From positions 1 to 64,000 of the forward strand of contig JAFMVD010000015.1 of NCBI GenBank assembly GCA_025499625.1: a DNA stretch of 64,000 nucleotides, written 5' to 3'. Every line of letters begins with the position of its first letter. The first letter of the stretch is position 1. The notes under the pieces were generated by a model, which saw only the letters and a list, made by a program, of their open reading frames with translations, was not told the origin of the DNA and made no database searches. Below, piece after piece: positions 17,602 through 26,412 of this stretch. A program made the translations under genes and the position numbers. Source of the DNA: Carboxylicivirga fragile. Lineage in GTDB: Bacteria > Bacteroidota > Bacteroidia > Bacteroidales > Marinilabiliaceae.

Positions 17602-18732
17602 TTACTTAGAATTAAAAAATAGAATGGTTTTATTTATTATATAGTTTTGTTGTTCTAATGTTAATTCAAAGAATAAAGGAAGTCTTATTAAACAATCACT
17701 ATATTTCATTGCTTCAGGTAATAACCTGTTATCGTGCTTGTCCTTATAATAATCACTAAGGTGCAAACTTTGGTAATGAAATACGGCATGTATATCATGC
17801 TTTCGAAGGAATCCTATCAATTCTTTTCTTATATCTGGGGTTTTACATGTAAAATAGAAAAGATGACCATTTTGTTCAGTATAATTGGGAATTTTTGGTA
17901 GCGCTATTTTACCACTATTATGTAAGGGAGTCAAGGCCTCATAATACCTGTTCCAAATATCTTTTCGTTTTGATTGAATTAAATCTATGTTTTCCAATTG
18001 GGCAAACAGAAAAGATGAATTAAGTTCACTTGGGAGAAAGCTACTTCCTGTATCAACCCATCCATATTTATTTATTTCACCTCTGAAAAACTCTGCTCTA
18101 TTTGTACCTTTTTCCCATAATATTTCAGCTCGCTTTATAAGCTTTTTATCATTAATAATTAATAATCCACCTTCTCCACATTGTAGATTTTTTGTTTCAT
18201 GAAAACTATAACAACCTAAATGGCCTATTCCTCCTAATACTTGACCTTTGTAATAGTTGTCGATTGCTTGTGCTGCATCTTCCACGACCATTAAATTAAA
18301 TTGATCTGCTAGTTGCATAATTTTATCCATGTCGCAGGCGATGCCAGCATAATGCACAGGAACTATAGCTCTTGTTTTATCGGTTATTAATGATTCAATT
18401 AAATTTTCATTAATTCCTGGATGGTCCTTTTTGCTATCAACAAATACTATTTTAGCCCCTTGTCTAATAAATGCTAATGCAGAGCTGACAAAAGTATATG
18501 ATGGTATAATAATTTCGTCTCCGGGCTGAATATTTAGCAATAGTGCACACATTTCTAAAGCATCGGTGCAACTTGTTGTTAGTAAGGTCTTATTAAAATT
18601 AAATCTATTTTCAAAGAATGAATGACACTTTTTAGTATAAATACCATTTCCACTTATTTGTCCTGAATGCACTGCTTCATATAAGTAATGGACTTCTTTT
18701 CCTGATAAATATGGTTTATTAAATGGAATCAT
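17602..18732 (-). CDS. wecE: dTDP-4-amino-4,6-dideoxygalactose transaminase
   Basis: 376-residue PLP aminotransferase of the WecE/RffA type, converting dTDP-4-keto-6-deoxyglucose to dTDP-Fuc4N. The aldimine lysine is K181 in SFHETKNLQCGEGG, a signature that separates WecE from Per-type enzymes (YGNK). D152 in VVEDAAQAID binds the cofactor. MIPFNKPYLSGKE at the start and TGSSFLPSEL further on also match WecE. It is followed by glycan genes and preceded by wecD- and wecF-like genes. dTDP-glucose synthesis genes (rmlA, rmlB) are not in the window. Confidence 0.92.
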   Translation of the reverse strand: MIPFNKPYLSGKEVHYLYEAVHSGQISGNGIYTKKCHSFFENRFNFNKTLLTTSCTDALEMCALLLNIQPGDEIIIPSYTFVSSALAFIRQGAKIVFVDSKKDHPGINENLIESLITDKTRAIVPVHYAGIACDMDKIMQLADQFNLMVVEDAAQAIDNYYKGQVLGGIGHLGCYSFHETKNLQCGEGGLLIINDKKLIKRAEILWEKGTNRAEFFRGEINKYGWVDTGSSFLPSELNSSFLFAQLENIDLIQSKRKDIWNRYYEALTPLHNSGKIALPKIPNYTEQNGHLFYFTCKTPDIRKELIGFLRKHDIHAVFHYQSLHLSDYYKDKHDNRLLPEAMKYSDCLIRLPLFFELTLEQQNYIINKTILFFNSK

Positions 18733-18743
18733 TTCAATTGATA

Positions 18744-19484
18744 TTAGGAGGTAATTAAATGAAGTGTGGTATTAGCCCTTATAACCTTGAAGCCTAAGCC
18801 TATGTATGAATTATTTACTGGATAATTATTCACTAAAACATTATGCTCCATGCGATCAATTCCATTGTTCTTGGCCCATCTAAGTCCTTCAATATTTATT
18901 CCTTTGAAAACACCTAAACCTCTTGCTTCTTGTGATACAGCTCCAATTCCTCCCGCAGCGAATGATTCCCTATTGTTATGAAAGATTTTAAAAGATAAGA
19001 AACCGAGTATTTTTTCGTTTTGTTCTGCAACTATCATGTGATCCGCAATAGACTTATCTGTAAGACTTCTATATGCCCAATCAGTGTAAACTTCCAGGCA
19101 ATTACTTTTATCTAACATTTCGTTAGAAAAGTAATGTCCATAATTGTAAAAAGAATTTTGAGCAATGTTTTTTATCGCTTCACCGTCTTTAATCTCCGCT
19201 TCACGAAGGTTAAAGCTTTTGCTCTGGAAAATTGGTATTTCTTTTTTTAGATTATAACTAAAAGTATGTTGGTAATCTTTTGTTTTGAAGCCAATTGCTT
19301 CTAACTTATTAATTGCCTGAATATTTTCAACTGATTGTCTGCTAATTATTAGTTTGATCCCAATTTTGTTAGCGAAAATTTTCAATTTAGGATTTAGCAA
19401 AATGTCAATATCGTTAATTTTGGCAATATTGAATCCGAAACGTTTGGTATCTAAATCACTAATATATTGTTTTAATAATGTCAT
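18744..19484 (-). CDS. wecD: WecD-like dTDP-Fuc4N N-acetyltransferase
   Basis: 246-residue GNAT-family enzyme. The N-terminal region (TKRFGFNIAKI...GIKLIISR) matches the WecD accessory domain. The GNAT core occupies about residues 95-245, with VSQEARGLGVFKGI forming the acetyl-CoA pyrophosphate loop and YIGLGFKVI at the end. In enterobacterial common antigen synthesis WecD acetylates the WecE product to dTDP-Fuc4NAc. The gene is 12 bp upstream of wecE and 20 bp downstream of the wecF-like gene. Confidence 0.85.
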   Translation of the reverse strand: MTLLKQYISDLDTKRFGFNIAKINDIDILLNPKLKIFANKIGIKLIISRQSVENIQAINKLEAIGFKTKDYQHTFSYNLKKEIPIFQSKSFNLREAEIKDGEAIKNIAQNSFYNYGHYFSNEMLDKSNCLEVYTDWAYRSLTDKSIADHMIVAEQNEKILGFLSFKIFHNNRESFAAGGIGAVSQEARGLGVFKGINIEGLRWAKNNGIDRMEHNVLVNNYPVNNSYIGLGFKVIRANTTLHLITS

Positions 19485-19503
19485 AATAAGAGAATATTAG
19501 GTA

Positions 19504-20670
19504 TTACTTACTTAGCGTATTAAATAAATTTATACTTAATTGTATTTTATTTTTTTTACTAAATACTTTCATTACAATTCTTCTGTTATTTAACTGTTCA
19601 CTTGGATGAAGAGGTTCAAGAGCGAATTTGTTATTTAAGTTAAGATCGAAGTCTATGGAGTATATGATTAAGTCCAAGTCTTTTAGGTATTTATAGAGTG
19701 TGTTATTTTTCGATAAATATACTTTTGCTCCAAGATATAATGAGGCAATTATATTACCTACAGCTTGTTGTCTATCATGGTTCATTATTACTATTGGACA
19801 TTTTTGTAAGATCAAAGTATATTTATTGAGAGGCATAAATTCTTTAATAGGTTTAAAATTATCATTAAAAAGCTTAGTGCCTATTTCGATAACTTTCTCA
19901 CAATATGTTAAATCACCATAGCTAAGAGGTGTATAAATTTTTTTATTACCCAATGGTATTTTTGAAAGTTTAACAAGCCCATCTAAATGATTGTTAGTTG
20001 GGTAGCTGGAATTTCCAAATAGTATTCCATTTCCCTCAACATTTTTATTAAGTAGGTTTTTGGCGATAATTTCTTCGTACGAATAGTAAATGTAAGGGAT
20101 AAATGTTGAATTAAATTCTTTTATATATTTTTTGAATAAGTGATAGTCTTGTGGAAGTGTAGTGACAAAGTAGTCTATTTTTGGGATTGTCATTCTTAGA
20201 ATTGTATCATAGTCCAGAGATTTTAAAATATAAAGTGAATATAATTTATAAATTGGAAATAAAAAGTGCTTTATTTTTGTTCTAAAGTAACCTTTCTGTT
20301 TTCTTATAATTTTCTTATTGGTTATTTCCTGATAAATATTTTTCTTTATAGCTATAAGATTGTAACCATCAGCTCCCCAAAATATCCATGCAATTTTTTT
20401 AATTTTTCTGAATTCATATATTGCTTTACATTTCCAGTAATTAAGACTATGAGCGATAAGTGTTACTTCTATTTTCTTTAACTCTTTGGGAATGTCTTTT
20501 ATAGAACTTATAAATAGAATATTTGGAATTGCATGATATTCTTTATTAAGTGATTCTAGTCTTTCTTTATTTGTGTAAATAACAAAAGTATGATCAACTT
20601 TAATTTCGTATATGTTAAAATTTATAATAGAAGATAAAATTTTTTCATCATCTAATAAATGTACTATCAT
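19504..20670 (-). CDS. wecF: WecF-like Fuc4NAc transferase (GT56)
   Basis: 388-residue member of the 4-acetamido-4,6-dideoxygalactosyltransferase family, which moves Fuc4NAc from dTDP to a lipid-linked disaccharide. Conserved points are WGADGYN (98-104), LFGNSSYPTNNH (217-228), PLSYGD..Y, and the C-terminal IMNHDRQQAVGNI followed by LYLGAKVYLSKNN. With wecD and wecE this forms a complete Fuc4NAc synthesis-and-transfer module. The natural acceptor here is unknown. The gene is very AT-rich. Confidence 0.85.
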   Translation of the reverse strand: MIVHLLDDEKILSSIINFNIYEIKVDHTFVIYTNKERLESLNKEYHAIPNILFISSIKDIPKELKKIEVTLIAHSLNYWKCKAIYEFRKIKKIAWIFWGADGYNLIAIKKNIYQEITNKKIIRKQKGYFRTKIKHFLFPIYKLYSLYILKSLDYDTILRMTIPKIDYFVTTLPQDYHLFKKYIKEFNSTFIPYIYYSYEEIIAKNLLNKNVEGNGILFGNSSYPTNNHLDGLVKLSKIPLGNKKIYTPLSYGDLTYCEKVIEIGTKLFNDNFKPIKEFMPLNKYTLILQKCPIVIMNHDRQQAVGNIIASLYLGAKVYLSKNNTLYKYLKDLDLIIYSIDFDLNLNNKFALEPLHPSEQLNNRRIVMKVFSKKNKIQLSINLFNTLSK

Positions 20671-20791
20671 AATCTACTTTTTCGGGAATTAAGGTTAAAT
20701 AGATTTAAAAACATTGTTCTACTTCCTCAAAATAATTATATTATAAATGTTATAATTAAAGAATACGAAGTTTGCAATTTTTGTAAGTGTA

Positions 20792-21556
20792 CTAATTGTA
20801 CTTCAAATTAAATCCTAATAGGTTTAGAATAGATTTGAAACAATTTTTAAATCGTACACCAAAATTGTAATGTTCTTGATAATGTCCCATTGAGCTTTCT
20901 TCCCATCCAATATGCTTAACAGCATCGTTTTCTAAAGTAATACCATAATAGCCTTGATTTTTATACCATAAACTAATTCCTCCTTCGGTACTTGCTTTTG
21001 ACGCATATGTTTCTATTAGTTTATAATCTTTTGTTCTTAGAAGGCCTGGATTAAAAGAACAAGTTATCCAATCATATTCTTTAAACTCTTCTATCATTTC
21101 GAATTTATAATATCTGATATTTTCAACACAGAAAGAGTTGGGAAAGACTTTAATAGAAGGATGATGAATTTTGATATCATGTTCGATACTTCTTAAGCCA
21201 ACTTGCTTAACTTGTGACCTACCTTCCAAGATTTTTAATGAATCTTCTATAAAATTAGGCCTGTAAAATTCCCAATCATCTTCGCAATGAAAGATATATT
21301 CGGTTTTAACCTCAGCATAGGCTCTATCAATGCTTTTAATTTGTTTTAAAGGCTTGTCGTTAAAAATTATCTTATAATGGTCTCCATAGAGACTTATTAA
21401 TTCCTTCTTAACCTTCTCTTTGCCCGAATCCTCTATGATTATTCGGTCTTTAATCGGATAAGTATTGTATTTTTCAAAACTATCAATGGTTCTTTTGAGT
21501 AAATGAAGTCTATCGCAACTTGTTATTACTAAAGTCACATCTTTATTCGAAACCAT
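20792..21556 (-). CDS. Glycosyltransferase family 2
   Basis: 254-residue GT-A enzyme. VTLVITSCDRLHLLKRTIDSF (8-28) is the nucleotide-binding start. The metal-binding site is probably HCEDDWEFY (about 90-98), and TEGGISLWYKNQGYY fits the acceptor side. Family members of this length include rhamnosyl- and galactosyltransferases. It is 29 bp after the neighbouring GT2 gene. A gene-free gap of 121 bp separates it from wecF. The sugar is unknown. Confidence 0.78.
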   Translation of the reverse strand: MVSNKDVTLVITSCDRLHLLKRTIDSFEKYNTYPIKDRIIIEDSGKEKVKKELISLYGDHYKIIFNDKPLKQIKSIDRAYAEVKTEYIFHCEDDWEFYRPNFIEDSLKILEGRSQVKQVGLRSIEHDIKIHHPSIKVFPNSFCVENIRYYKFEMIEEFKEYDWITCSFNPGLLRTKDYKLIETYASKASTEGGISLWYKNQGYYGITLENDAVKHIGWEESSMGHYQEHYNFGVRFKNCFKSILNLLGFNLKYN

Positions 21557-21585
21557 ATATTGTAAAATTTTACTTTTTGTTGAAA

Positions 21586-22644
21586 TTATGAAGAACGGAT
21601 GAATTTATTAATTTTAATGTCTTTTAGAAGATTCTTATATAAATAAATTTTTTTAATGCCTTTGCTTGCCACAAAAGCTTTTTTGAATCTCTTTTGATAC
21701 AAGTGAGATTTAAATAATTGATAAAAGTAATAATTAAAGAAACTCTTTAAACTTTCCTTTGGAATAGAACTAATTGTATTTATGGGATAATATTTTTGAT
21801 CCACATTTGAAAGAGATCTCCAAATTTTTTCCTTTTTAATAACTTTAGCATAAGCATAATACATTCCATTTATATCTGATGAAAATTGGGATGCTTCCTT
21901 CTCACTTTCAATAGATGTTTTGGAGTTATTGTGCAATCTAAAGATGGCTATAGTTTTGTTAATTTTAACTACCCGTTCCTGTCCATAGGTAAATAGGAAA
22001 CGATTCCACATGTCAAGATCCATGGCATAATGATAATTTGTATTTACACCCTTAAGAGCTCTTATGCATGGCATGCTGTAAAATAAACCTGGCTGATTAA
22101 AGCCACATTCTTGAATAGTTTTATTAATATCTTTATAGATCTTTACTGGTGGAATTGTGTGTTGTGTTTTATCAGTTGTTAAAGCCGTAGTTAAGCCAGA
22201 TACAACAAGGCATTTATTTTTTATATATTCTTTGGCGATATAAAATAGCGCAAATGGTTGAAGATAATCATCTGAATTTAACCAGTTAAACAAATCACCT
22301 GTGCATTTTTTTAGACCTTTATTAATAGCATCACTTTGGCCATTATCTTTTTCCGTAACCCAATAAGTTATATAGTTTTCATATTTTTTTATGATATTAA
22401 CTGTATCGTCAGTACTACCGCCATCAATTATTATTAGTTCAAGATTTGGATAGTTTTGTAACAATATAGATCTGATTGTTTCCTCAATATATTGTCCTTG
22501 ATTATAGCTTGGGATAACTATTGATATTTTAGGCCATATAATATCTTGATCATAAAAAGGTAGTTCGACTTTATTATTGTTTGGCCAAACATCTGAACTA
22601 TTGTTGTTTGAAATTGGAAGCGATAAATTAATTGTTTTAACCAT
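21586..22644 (-). CDS. Glycosyltransferase family 2
   Basis: 352-residue inverting GT-A enzyme. ISIVIPSYNQGQYIEETIRSIL (about 41-62), IIIDGGSTDDT (73-83), EKDNGQSDAINKG and the DxD-type site WLNSDDYL are all present. The C-terminal third (about 250-352) is lysine- and aromatic-rich and may contact the membrane. It lies 89 bp downstream of the sulfotransferase gene and belongs to the same operon. Specificity cannot be read from the sequence. Confidence 0.9.
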   Translation of the reverse strand: MVKTINLSLPISNNNSSDVWPNNNKVELPFYDQDIIWPKISIVIPSYNQGQYIEETIRSILLQNYPNLELIIIDGGSTDDTVNIIKKYENYITYWVTEKDNGQSDAINKGLKKCTGDLFNWLNSDDYLQPFALFYIAKEYIKNKCLVVSGLTTALTTDKTQHTIPPVKIYKDINKTIQECGFNQPGLFYSMPCIRALKGVNTNYHYAMDLDMWNRFLFTYGQERVVKINKTIAIFRLHNNSKTSIESEKEASQFSSDINGMYYAYAKVIKKEKIWRSLSNVDQKYYPINTISSIPKESLKSFFNYYFYQLFKSHLYQKRFKKAFVASKGIKKIYLYKNLLKDIKINKFIRSS

Positions 22645-22733
22645 TAAAGATTTAGTCTTTTACTGTTGCCTTATACTGAGAGTTTTTTATCCATCAAAAT
22701 TGCTAAAAGTATTGTTTACGTTTCGAGTGATGT

Positions 22734-23684
22734 TTAAAATTTAGTTAGTCGTAATTTTGAGAATATGCGGTATTTTATAATCCTTTTTAACGGTATTTCA
22801 GATTCATAAAAGTTCCATTTAGATTGTTTTATAAATTGATCAAATTTCTTCGAAAACCTCTCATTTATTTGATCATACTCTCCATAAGCATTTAAGAAGT
22901 CAGAGCCTAGAAAATTAGCATAACCATTAAAAAAATCTTTCCATTTTTTCTCGTTATAAGTTTCTTTCCATAAATCAATATGAGACGAGTTAGGTATTTT
23001 ATTGGCTATGATTCCTGTAGGATCTCCCATTTTTCCTTTAAACTTAAGGTTATTTGAGTAATTCAGAATTTCTGCATTGTATGGAAGGTTTAGCCATTTA
23101 TAAAGTTGTTTAGTATGATGTTCTGGATTACTTAATAGTTCCTCATATTGTATCGAAACAACATTTCTATTCTTTTTTTGCTCTATCGTGAATTGATGCA
23201 GTAGTTTAGGAGCTACTAAGATATCCCTTTTATGAAATAGTAATTTTTGTAAACTATCTTGATTCCATGTTTTAATAATTGACGATAAAACAGCAAAGGG
23301 ATTTCGTTTTAGAATAATAATCTTTGCATTAGGAAAATGGTATGTTATTTCATTTAAGATTTCATAATAACGAGGTGTTTTATCTAATATATATGATTCA
23401 TTTTTAGTTCTAATTTGCTCATATTGATTTAATAAAAAGTTAGATAAGTCATTGTCAAATTTTTCTTTGTTAATTTTAGACTTAAAATCATTAATACCTT
23501 CATAAGCTAGCCTACTAGAATATTTTGCCAAACCAAGTTCAGGTTTATTATAGGTGAAGAATGGAAGTAATAGCCAAGGTTCACTAACAGTGGCAACATG
23601 ATTATTATTAGAAAGCAGGGCTTGTAAAAGGGTAGAGCCAGACCTTGGCTGAGAAACAATAAAAATGAGATTCTTATCGGTCAT
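22734..23684 (-). CDS. PAPS-dependent sulfotransferase
   Basis: 316-residue sulfotransferase of the Sulfotransfer_1/3 type. The PAPS 5'-phosphosulfate loop is IVSQPRSGSTLLQALL (9-24). LDKTPRYYE and the 3'-phosphate motif IIILKRNPFAVLSSI (about 124-138) follow. It would transfer sulfate from PAPS to a sugar hydroxyl of the glycan. The APS kinase gene at 27627-28214, in the same operon, can supply PAPS. It is 9 bp downstream of wzt, so sulfation is probably tied to this polysaccharide. Confidence 0.88.
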   Translation of the reverse strand: MTDKNLIFIVSQPRSGSTLLQALLSNNNHVATVSEPWLLLPFFTYNKPELGLAKYSSRLAYEGINDFKSKINKEKFDNDLSNFLLNQYEQIRTKNESYILDKTPRYYEILNEITYHFPNAKIIILKRNPFAVLSSIIKTWNQDSLQKLLFHKRDILVAPKLLHQFTIEQKKNRNVVSIQYEELLSNPEHHTKQLYKWLNLPYNAEILNYSNNLKFKGKMGDPTGIIANKIPNSSHIDLWKETYNEKKWKDFFNGYANFLGSDFLNAYGEYDQINERFSKKFDQFIKQSKWNFYESEIPLKRIIKYRIFSKLRLTKF

Positions 23685-23693
23685 TATTAATAT

Positions 23694-24959
23694 CTAAATA
23701 TTGATTACTTGCCAATTGTGTTCTGTAATAAGATAGCTCTTGGTATTGTTTAAGACATTACCAGAATTATAAACATCCTCTGCCTTTATTTCAATATCTG
23801 CCACTTTGGTAGGTGGAATAATGAATGTAATATTTGGGAGAGAAACTCCAAAAATCAAATTATATTTTCCACCAGCTAAATTAATATTTGGTATTGTCAG
23901 GTTAACTTTTATTAAACCTTTACAATTTCCGCTTGAGTAACCGCTAATAGGTTCTGTTGAAAGGAACAATAAATTTTCTTCTTCCAAGCTTCTAATTCCA
24001 GCAATAAATGCTGGATTCTTAATACTTGAATGAAAAAATACCTCGAATGTAAAATTTGCGCTTTGTCCACTTACCAAACTTTTGTTATCATTAATGATAA
24101 TTTTCTGTAGTTCAACGCCGTACTCTTTAGATTTTAATTCAACTTTCGAGGTGTTTATTTTATTATCGTCTATATACTGCTTTATAATGCCCTCAGTTAG
24201 TCCAATATTGGTTAGTAAGCCATTTTTTAAAATAAGGCTTTTCGGACACAGATTTTTAACTGCCGCCATATTATGACTAACAAACAATACCGTTCTACCT
24301 TGATTTTGGCTGACATCCTGCATTTTACCTATGGCTTTTTTCTGGAACTCGGCATCGCCTACGGCCAATACTTCGTCTACTACCAGTATTTCGGGCTCCA
24401 GATGGGCAGCTATGGCAAAACCCAGGCGCACCGTCATACCGCTAGAGTAGCGTTTGGTGGGGGTGTCGAGGTATTTGGCTACACCGGCAAAGTCTACTAT
24501 CTCATCTAACTTACGGTCAATCTCCCATTTTCGCATGCCCATGATGGTGCCGTTCATATAGATGTTCTCCCGGCCAGTCATCTCGGGGTGAAAACCGGTG
24601 CCTACCTCTAAGAGGGAAGCAAGTCGGCCTTTCACTTTAATGCTGCCAGTTGTGGGGGAGGTGACACGACTAAGGAGTTTTAGCAAAGTGCTCTTGCCAG
24701 CTCCATTCTTACCGATGATACCTAATACTTCGCCTTCTTTTACTTCGAGGTTAATATCGCGTAGGGCGGCTACCAATTCGCCTTTCTCGGCTTTCTGGGT
24801 GCGATCGTTTACATGGCCTACCTTGGCATAGGGATCGTCCTGGCCGAGGATGTTCATGCGTACGAATCGGTTAAGGTCGTGGCTTAAAGTACCAGTTCCT
24901 ACTTCACCTAACCTATATATTTTACTAAGGTTTTCTATTTTAATAACAGTATTACTCAC
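23694..24959 (-). CDS. wzt: Polysaccharide ABC exporter ATPase Wzt with C-terminal domain
   Basis: ATPase of the Wzm/Wzt exporter, which moves lipid-linked polysaccharide across the inner membrane. Counting from the GTG at 24959 it has 421 residues: Walker A GKNGAGKST (83-91), ABC signature YSSGM (171-175), Walker B ILVVDE (191-196). After about residue 270 comes a beta-rich Wzt_C domain, which in characterised systems recognises the capped end of the glycan. An ATG 42 bp upstream is in frame, but its codons are translated repeat DNA, so the GTG (SNTVIKIENLSK) is preferred. The permease gene lies 1.5 kb upstream, separated by selfish cassettes. Confidence 0.92.
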   Translation of the reverse strand: MSNTVIKIENLSKIYRLGEVGTGTLSHDLNRFVRMNILGQDDPYAKVGHVNDRTQKAEKGELVAALRDINLEVKEGEVLGIIGKNGAGKSTLLKLLSRVTSPTTGSIKVKGRLASLLEVGTGFHPEMTGRENIYMNGTIMGMRKWEIDRKLDEIVDFAGVAKYLDTPTKRYSSGMTVRLGFAIAAHLEPEILVVDEVLAVGDAEFQKKAIGKMQDVSQNQGRTVLFVSHNMAAVKNLCPKSLILKNGLLTNIGLTEGIIKQYIDDNKINTSKVELKSKEYGVELQKIIINDNKSLVSGQSANFTFEVFFHSSIKNPAFIAGIRSLEEENLLFLSTEPISGYSSGNCKGLIKVNLTIPNINLAGGKYNLIFGVSLPNITFIIPPTKVADIEIKAEDVYNSGNVLNNTKSYLITEHNWQVINI

Positions 24960-24977
24960 TGTACGTTTCTTTTTTTG

Positions 24978-25044
24978 TCCACGAATTTCACCAATTGTCA
25001 CTAATTTTTTTCTTTTAATTAGTGAGATTCGCGTAATTAGTGGA
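24978..25044. repeat. Interspersed hairpin repeat upstream of wzt (element a)
   Basis: A 67-bp imperfect inverted repeat. It starts TCCACGAATT and ends AATTAGTGGA, with matching inner words around a T-rich loop. Read on the gene strand it ends in ATTCGTGGACAA about 10 bp before the wzt start. Related elements precede the next several genes. Confidence 0.75.
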
Positions 25045-25087
25045 TAGTTTTTTTCAATTTTATATCTACTAGTCCATTGCAGGTAGA

Positions 25088-25480
25088 CTATAATACAATT
25101 CGTTTATACTTCAGCGATTGTTCACCAAAGTTAACAAGTATTCCTAATCTAAGTCTTGTTGCTTTTAAATAGTTCAGAACTTGTGCTTCATGCACACTTT
25201 CTAAATAATTAACAGCTTTAAGTTCAATTATTATCTTGTTGTAGCAAATAAAATCTGCTATGTATGATTTCTTCAAAGGTTGTCCTTTATACTCAATGCC
25301 AATAGGTACTTCGCGGTTAAAAGGTATGCCTTGACTTGCTAGCTCCATTTCCAATGCTTCAGCATAGACTGCTTCTAAGAAGCCACATCCTAATTGACGA
25401 TGAACGGTCATGCAGGCTCCGACGATTATATAAGCTTCGTCTTTATATATTAACTCTTGTTGTTTGAGCAGGTCAGGCAT
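25088..25480 (-). CDS. GxxExxY protein
   Basis: 130-residue protein of the GxxExxY family (PD-(D/E)xK nuclease-like fold), of unknown cellular role and common as a scattered cassette in Bacteroidota. The name motif is G33-FL-E36-AV-Y39. The nuclease-like core is YIADFICYNKIIIELKA (about 90-106). An earlier in-frame ATG at 25522 exists, but its 14 extra codons are translated from repeat element b, so 25480 is preferred. It is inserted between wzm and wzt. Confidence 0.82.
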   Translation of the reverse strand: MPDLLKQQELIYKDEAYIIVGACMTVHRQLGCGFLEAVYAEALEMELASQGIPFNREVPIGIEYKGQPLKKSYIADFICYNKIIIELKAVNYLESVHEAQVLNYLKATRLRLGILVNFGEQSLKYKRIVL

Positions 25481-25493
25481 ATAAATTAATTTA

Positions 25494-25580
25494 TCCACTA
25501 ATTTAGCTTCGCTGATTTTCAATTCACGAATGGCACTAATTTTCTTTTTTATTATTTGTGTAATTGGTGTAATTCGTGGA
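25494..25580. repeat. Interspersed hairpin repeat (element b)
   Basis: 87-bp element bounded by TCCACTAATT and AATTCGTGGA. It contains the words GCTGATTTTCAATTCACGAA and GTGTAATTGGTGTAATTCG. It overlaps the open frame upstream of the GxxExxY start. Copy c at 26315-26408 is similar and has the same orientation relative to the wzm 3'-end sequence. Confidence 0.75.
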
Positions 25581-25622
25581 TCTTAATATTTTATCATGTA
25601 AATCCAATAAAAAAGCATGGAT

Positions 25623-25673
25623 TCTTTTACACCGTGTCGATAGGTTACGTTCTGTTTTATGGAAGATGATGAT
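25623..25673 (-). pseudogene. Duplicated 3' end of wzm
   Basis: 51 bp nearly identical to 26409-26460, the last codons of wzm (IIFHKTERN...) and the bases after them. The copy differs by a few substitutions and a one-base deletion, so it cannot encode the wzm C-terminus in frame. With element b it forms a direct repeat flanking the toxin-antitoxin pair. Confidence 0.85.
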
Positions 25674-25686
25674 TTCAAAAAACTAA

Positions 25687-26010
25687 CTATGTATCGATTT
25701 TAAATAGCTTTATAAGGTGATTATTTAGTACTTTAATTTCAGGAGTTGTCATGTTTCCCAGTCTTCCTAATACTAGTTCATTATTAATGGTAGCAATCTT
25801 ATTAAGTCTAATTATAGATGTTCTTTTAAGACCATTTGCAGATGATGGTTCTAACTTAATATCTAATTCTGATTGATATTTTAACTGTGTTGTCAGAAAG
25901 CATACCGTTACATCGGAGTTGTCATCTACAAGAACTAAGGCAGGACGATTTTTGACACCACTTAAGTCAGTGAATGGAAAGGGAATTAATACAATGTCGC
26001 CTTTATTCAT
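25687..26010 (-). CDS. MazF/PemK-family toxin
   Basis: 107-residue endoribonuclease toxin of type II. MNKGDIVLIPFPFTDLSG (1-18) is the conserved N-terminal strand-loop. RPALVLV contains the usual active-site arginine. The S-x-I-R pattern (TSIIRLNKI) and ELVLGRLGNMT match MazF/PemK proteins. It overlaps the upstream antitoxin gene by four bases. The pair lies between wzm and the GxxExxY gene inside a direct duplication, which suggests insertion. Confidence 0.87.
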   Translation of the reverse strand: MNKGDIVLIPFPFTDLSGVKNRPALVLVDDNSDVTVCFLTTQLKYQSELDIKLEPSSANGLKRTSIIRLNKIATINNELVLGRLGNMTTPEIKVLNNHLIKLFKIDT

Positions 26011-26234
26011 TTATATTTTTCCTTTAAATCATTGACCGTATATAAATCCTCTTCATCGTTAAGGTAGTTAAATGCTGAAGAAGAGGATGAAAGTAGTTGT
26101 ACACCTTCTGAAATGATTGAATCATCTAATTTACTTAACAGATACTCAGCAAAATCACGCACTTCGTCCACCTTTTCGGCCGGAAGTTGATTTAAAGTTT
26201 GTATTGTATTTTCTATCAGAGCTTGCTTATTCAT
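26007..26234 (-). CDS. Antitoxin (DUF2281-like)
   Basis: 75-residue protein encoded just upstream of the MazF-type toxin. The N-terminal helix-rich part IQTLNQLPAEKVDEVRDFAEYLLSK (11-35) is the usual start of DUF2281-type antitoxins. The acidic C-terminus (about 50-75) would bind and block the toxin. The four-base overlap with the toxin gene implies coupled translation. Repeat element c ends about 80 bp upstream and may hold the promoter. Confidence 0.8.
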   Translation of the reverse strand: MNKQALIENTIQTLNQLPAEKVDEVRDFAEYLLSKLDDSIISEGVQLLSSSSSAFNYLNDEEDLYTVNDLKEKYK

Positions 26235-26314
26235 AGTTTTCGCTTAATCGCAACAAGATATCAAATGAGGATTGATTTGTCAATTAAATTCACTTATATG
26301 TGATTGTTTTTTTG

Positions 26315-26408
26315 TCCACGAATTTAGCTACGCTGATTTTCAATTCGCGAATTGTCGCTAATTTTTATTCCCAATAATTTAATTCGTTTAATTAGCGTCA
26401 TTAGCGGA
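26315..26408. repeat. Interspersed hairpin repeat (element c)
   Basis: 94-bp element starting TCCACGAATT and ending TCATTAGCGGA. It directly abuts the stop side of wzm and lies upstream of the antitoxin gene. It shares GCTGATTTTCAATTC with elements b and d. Confidence 0.72.
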
Positions 26409-26412
26409 TCTT

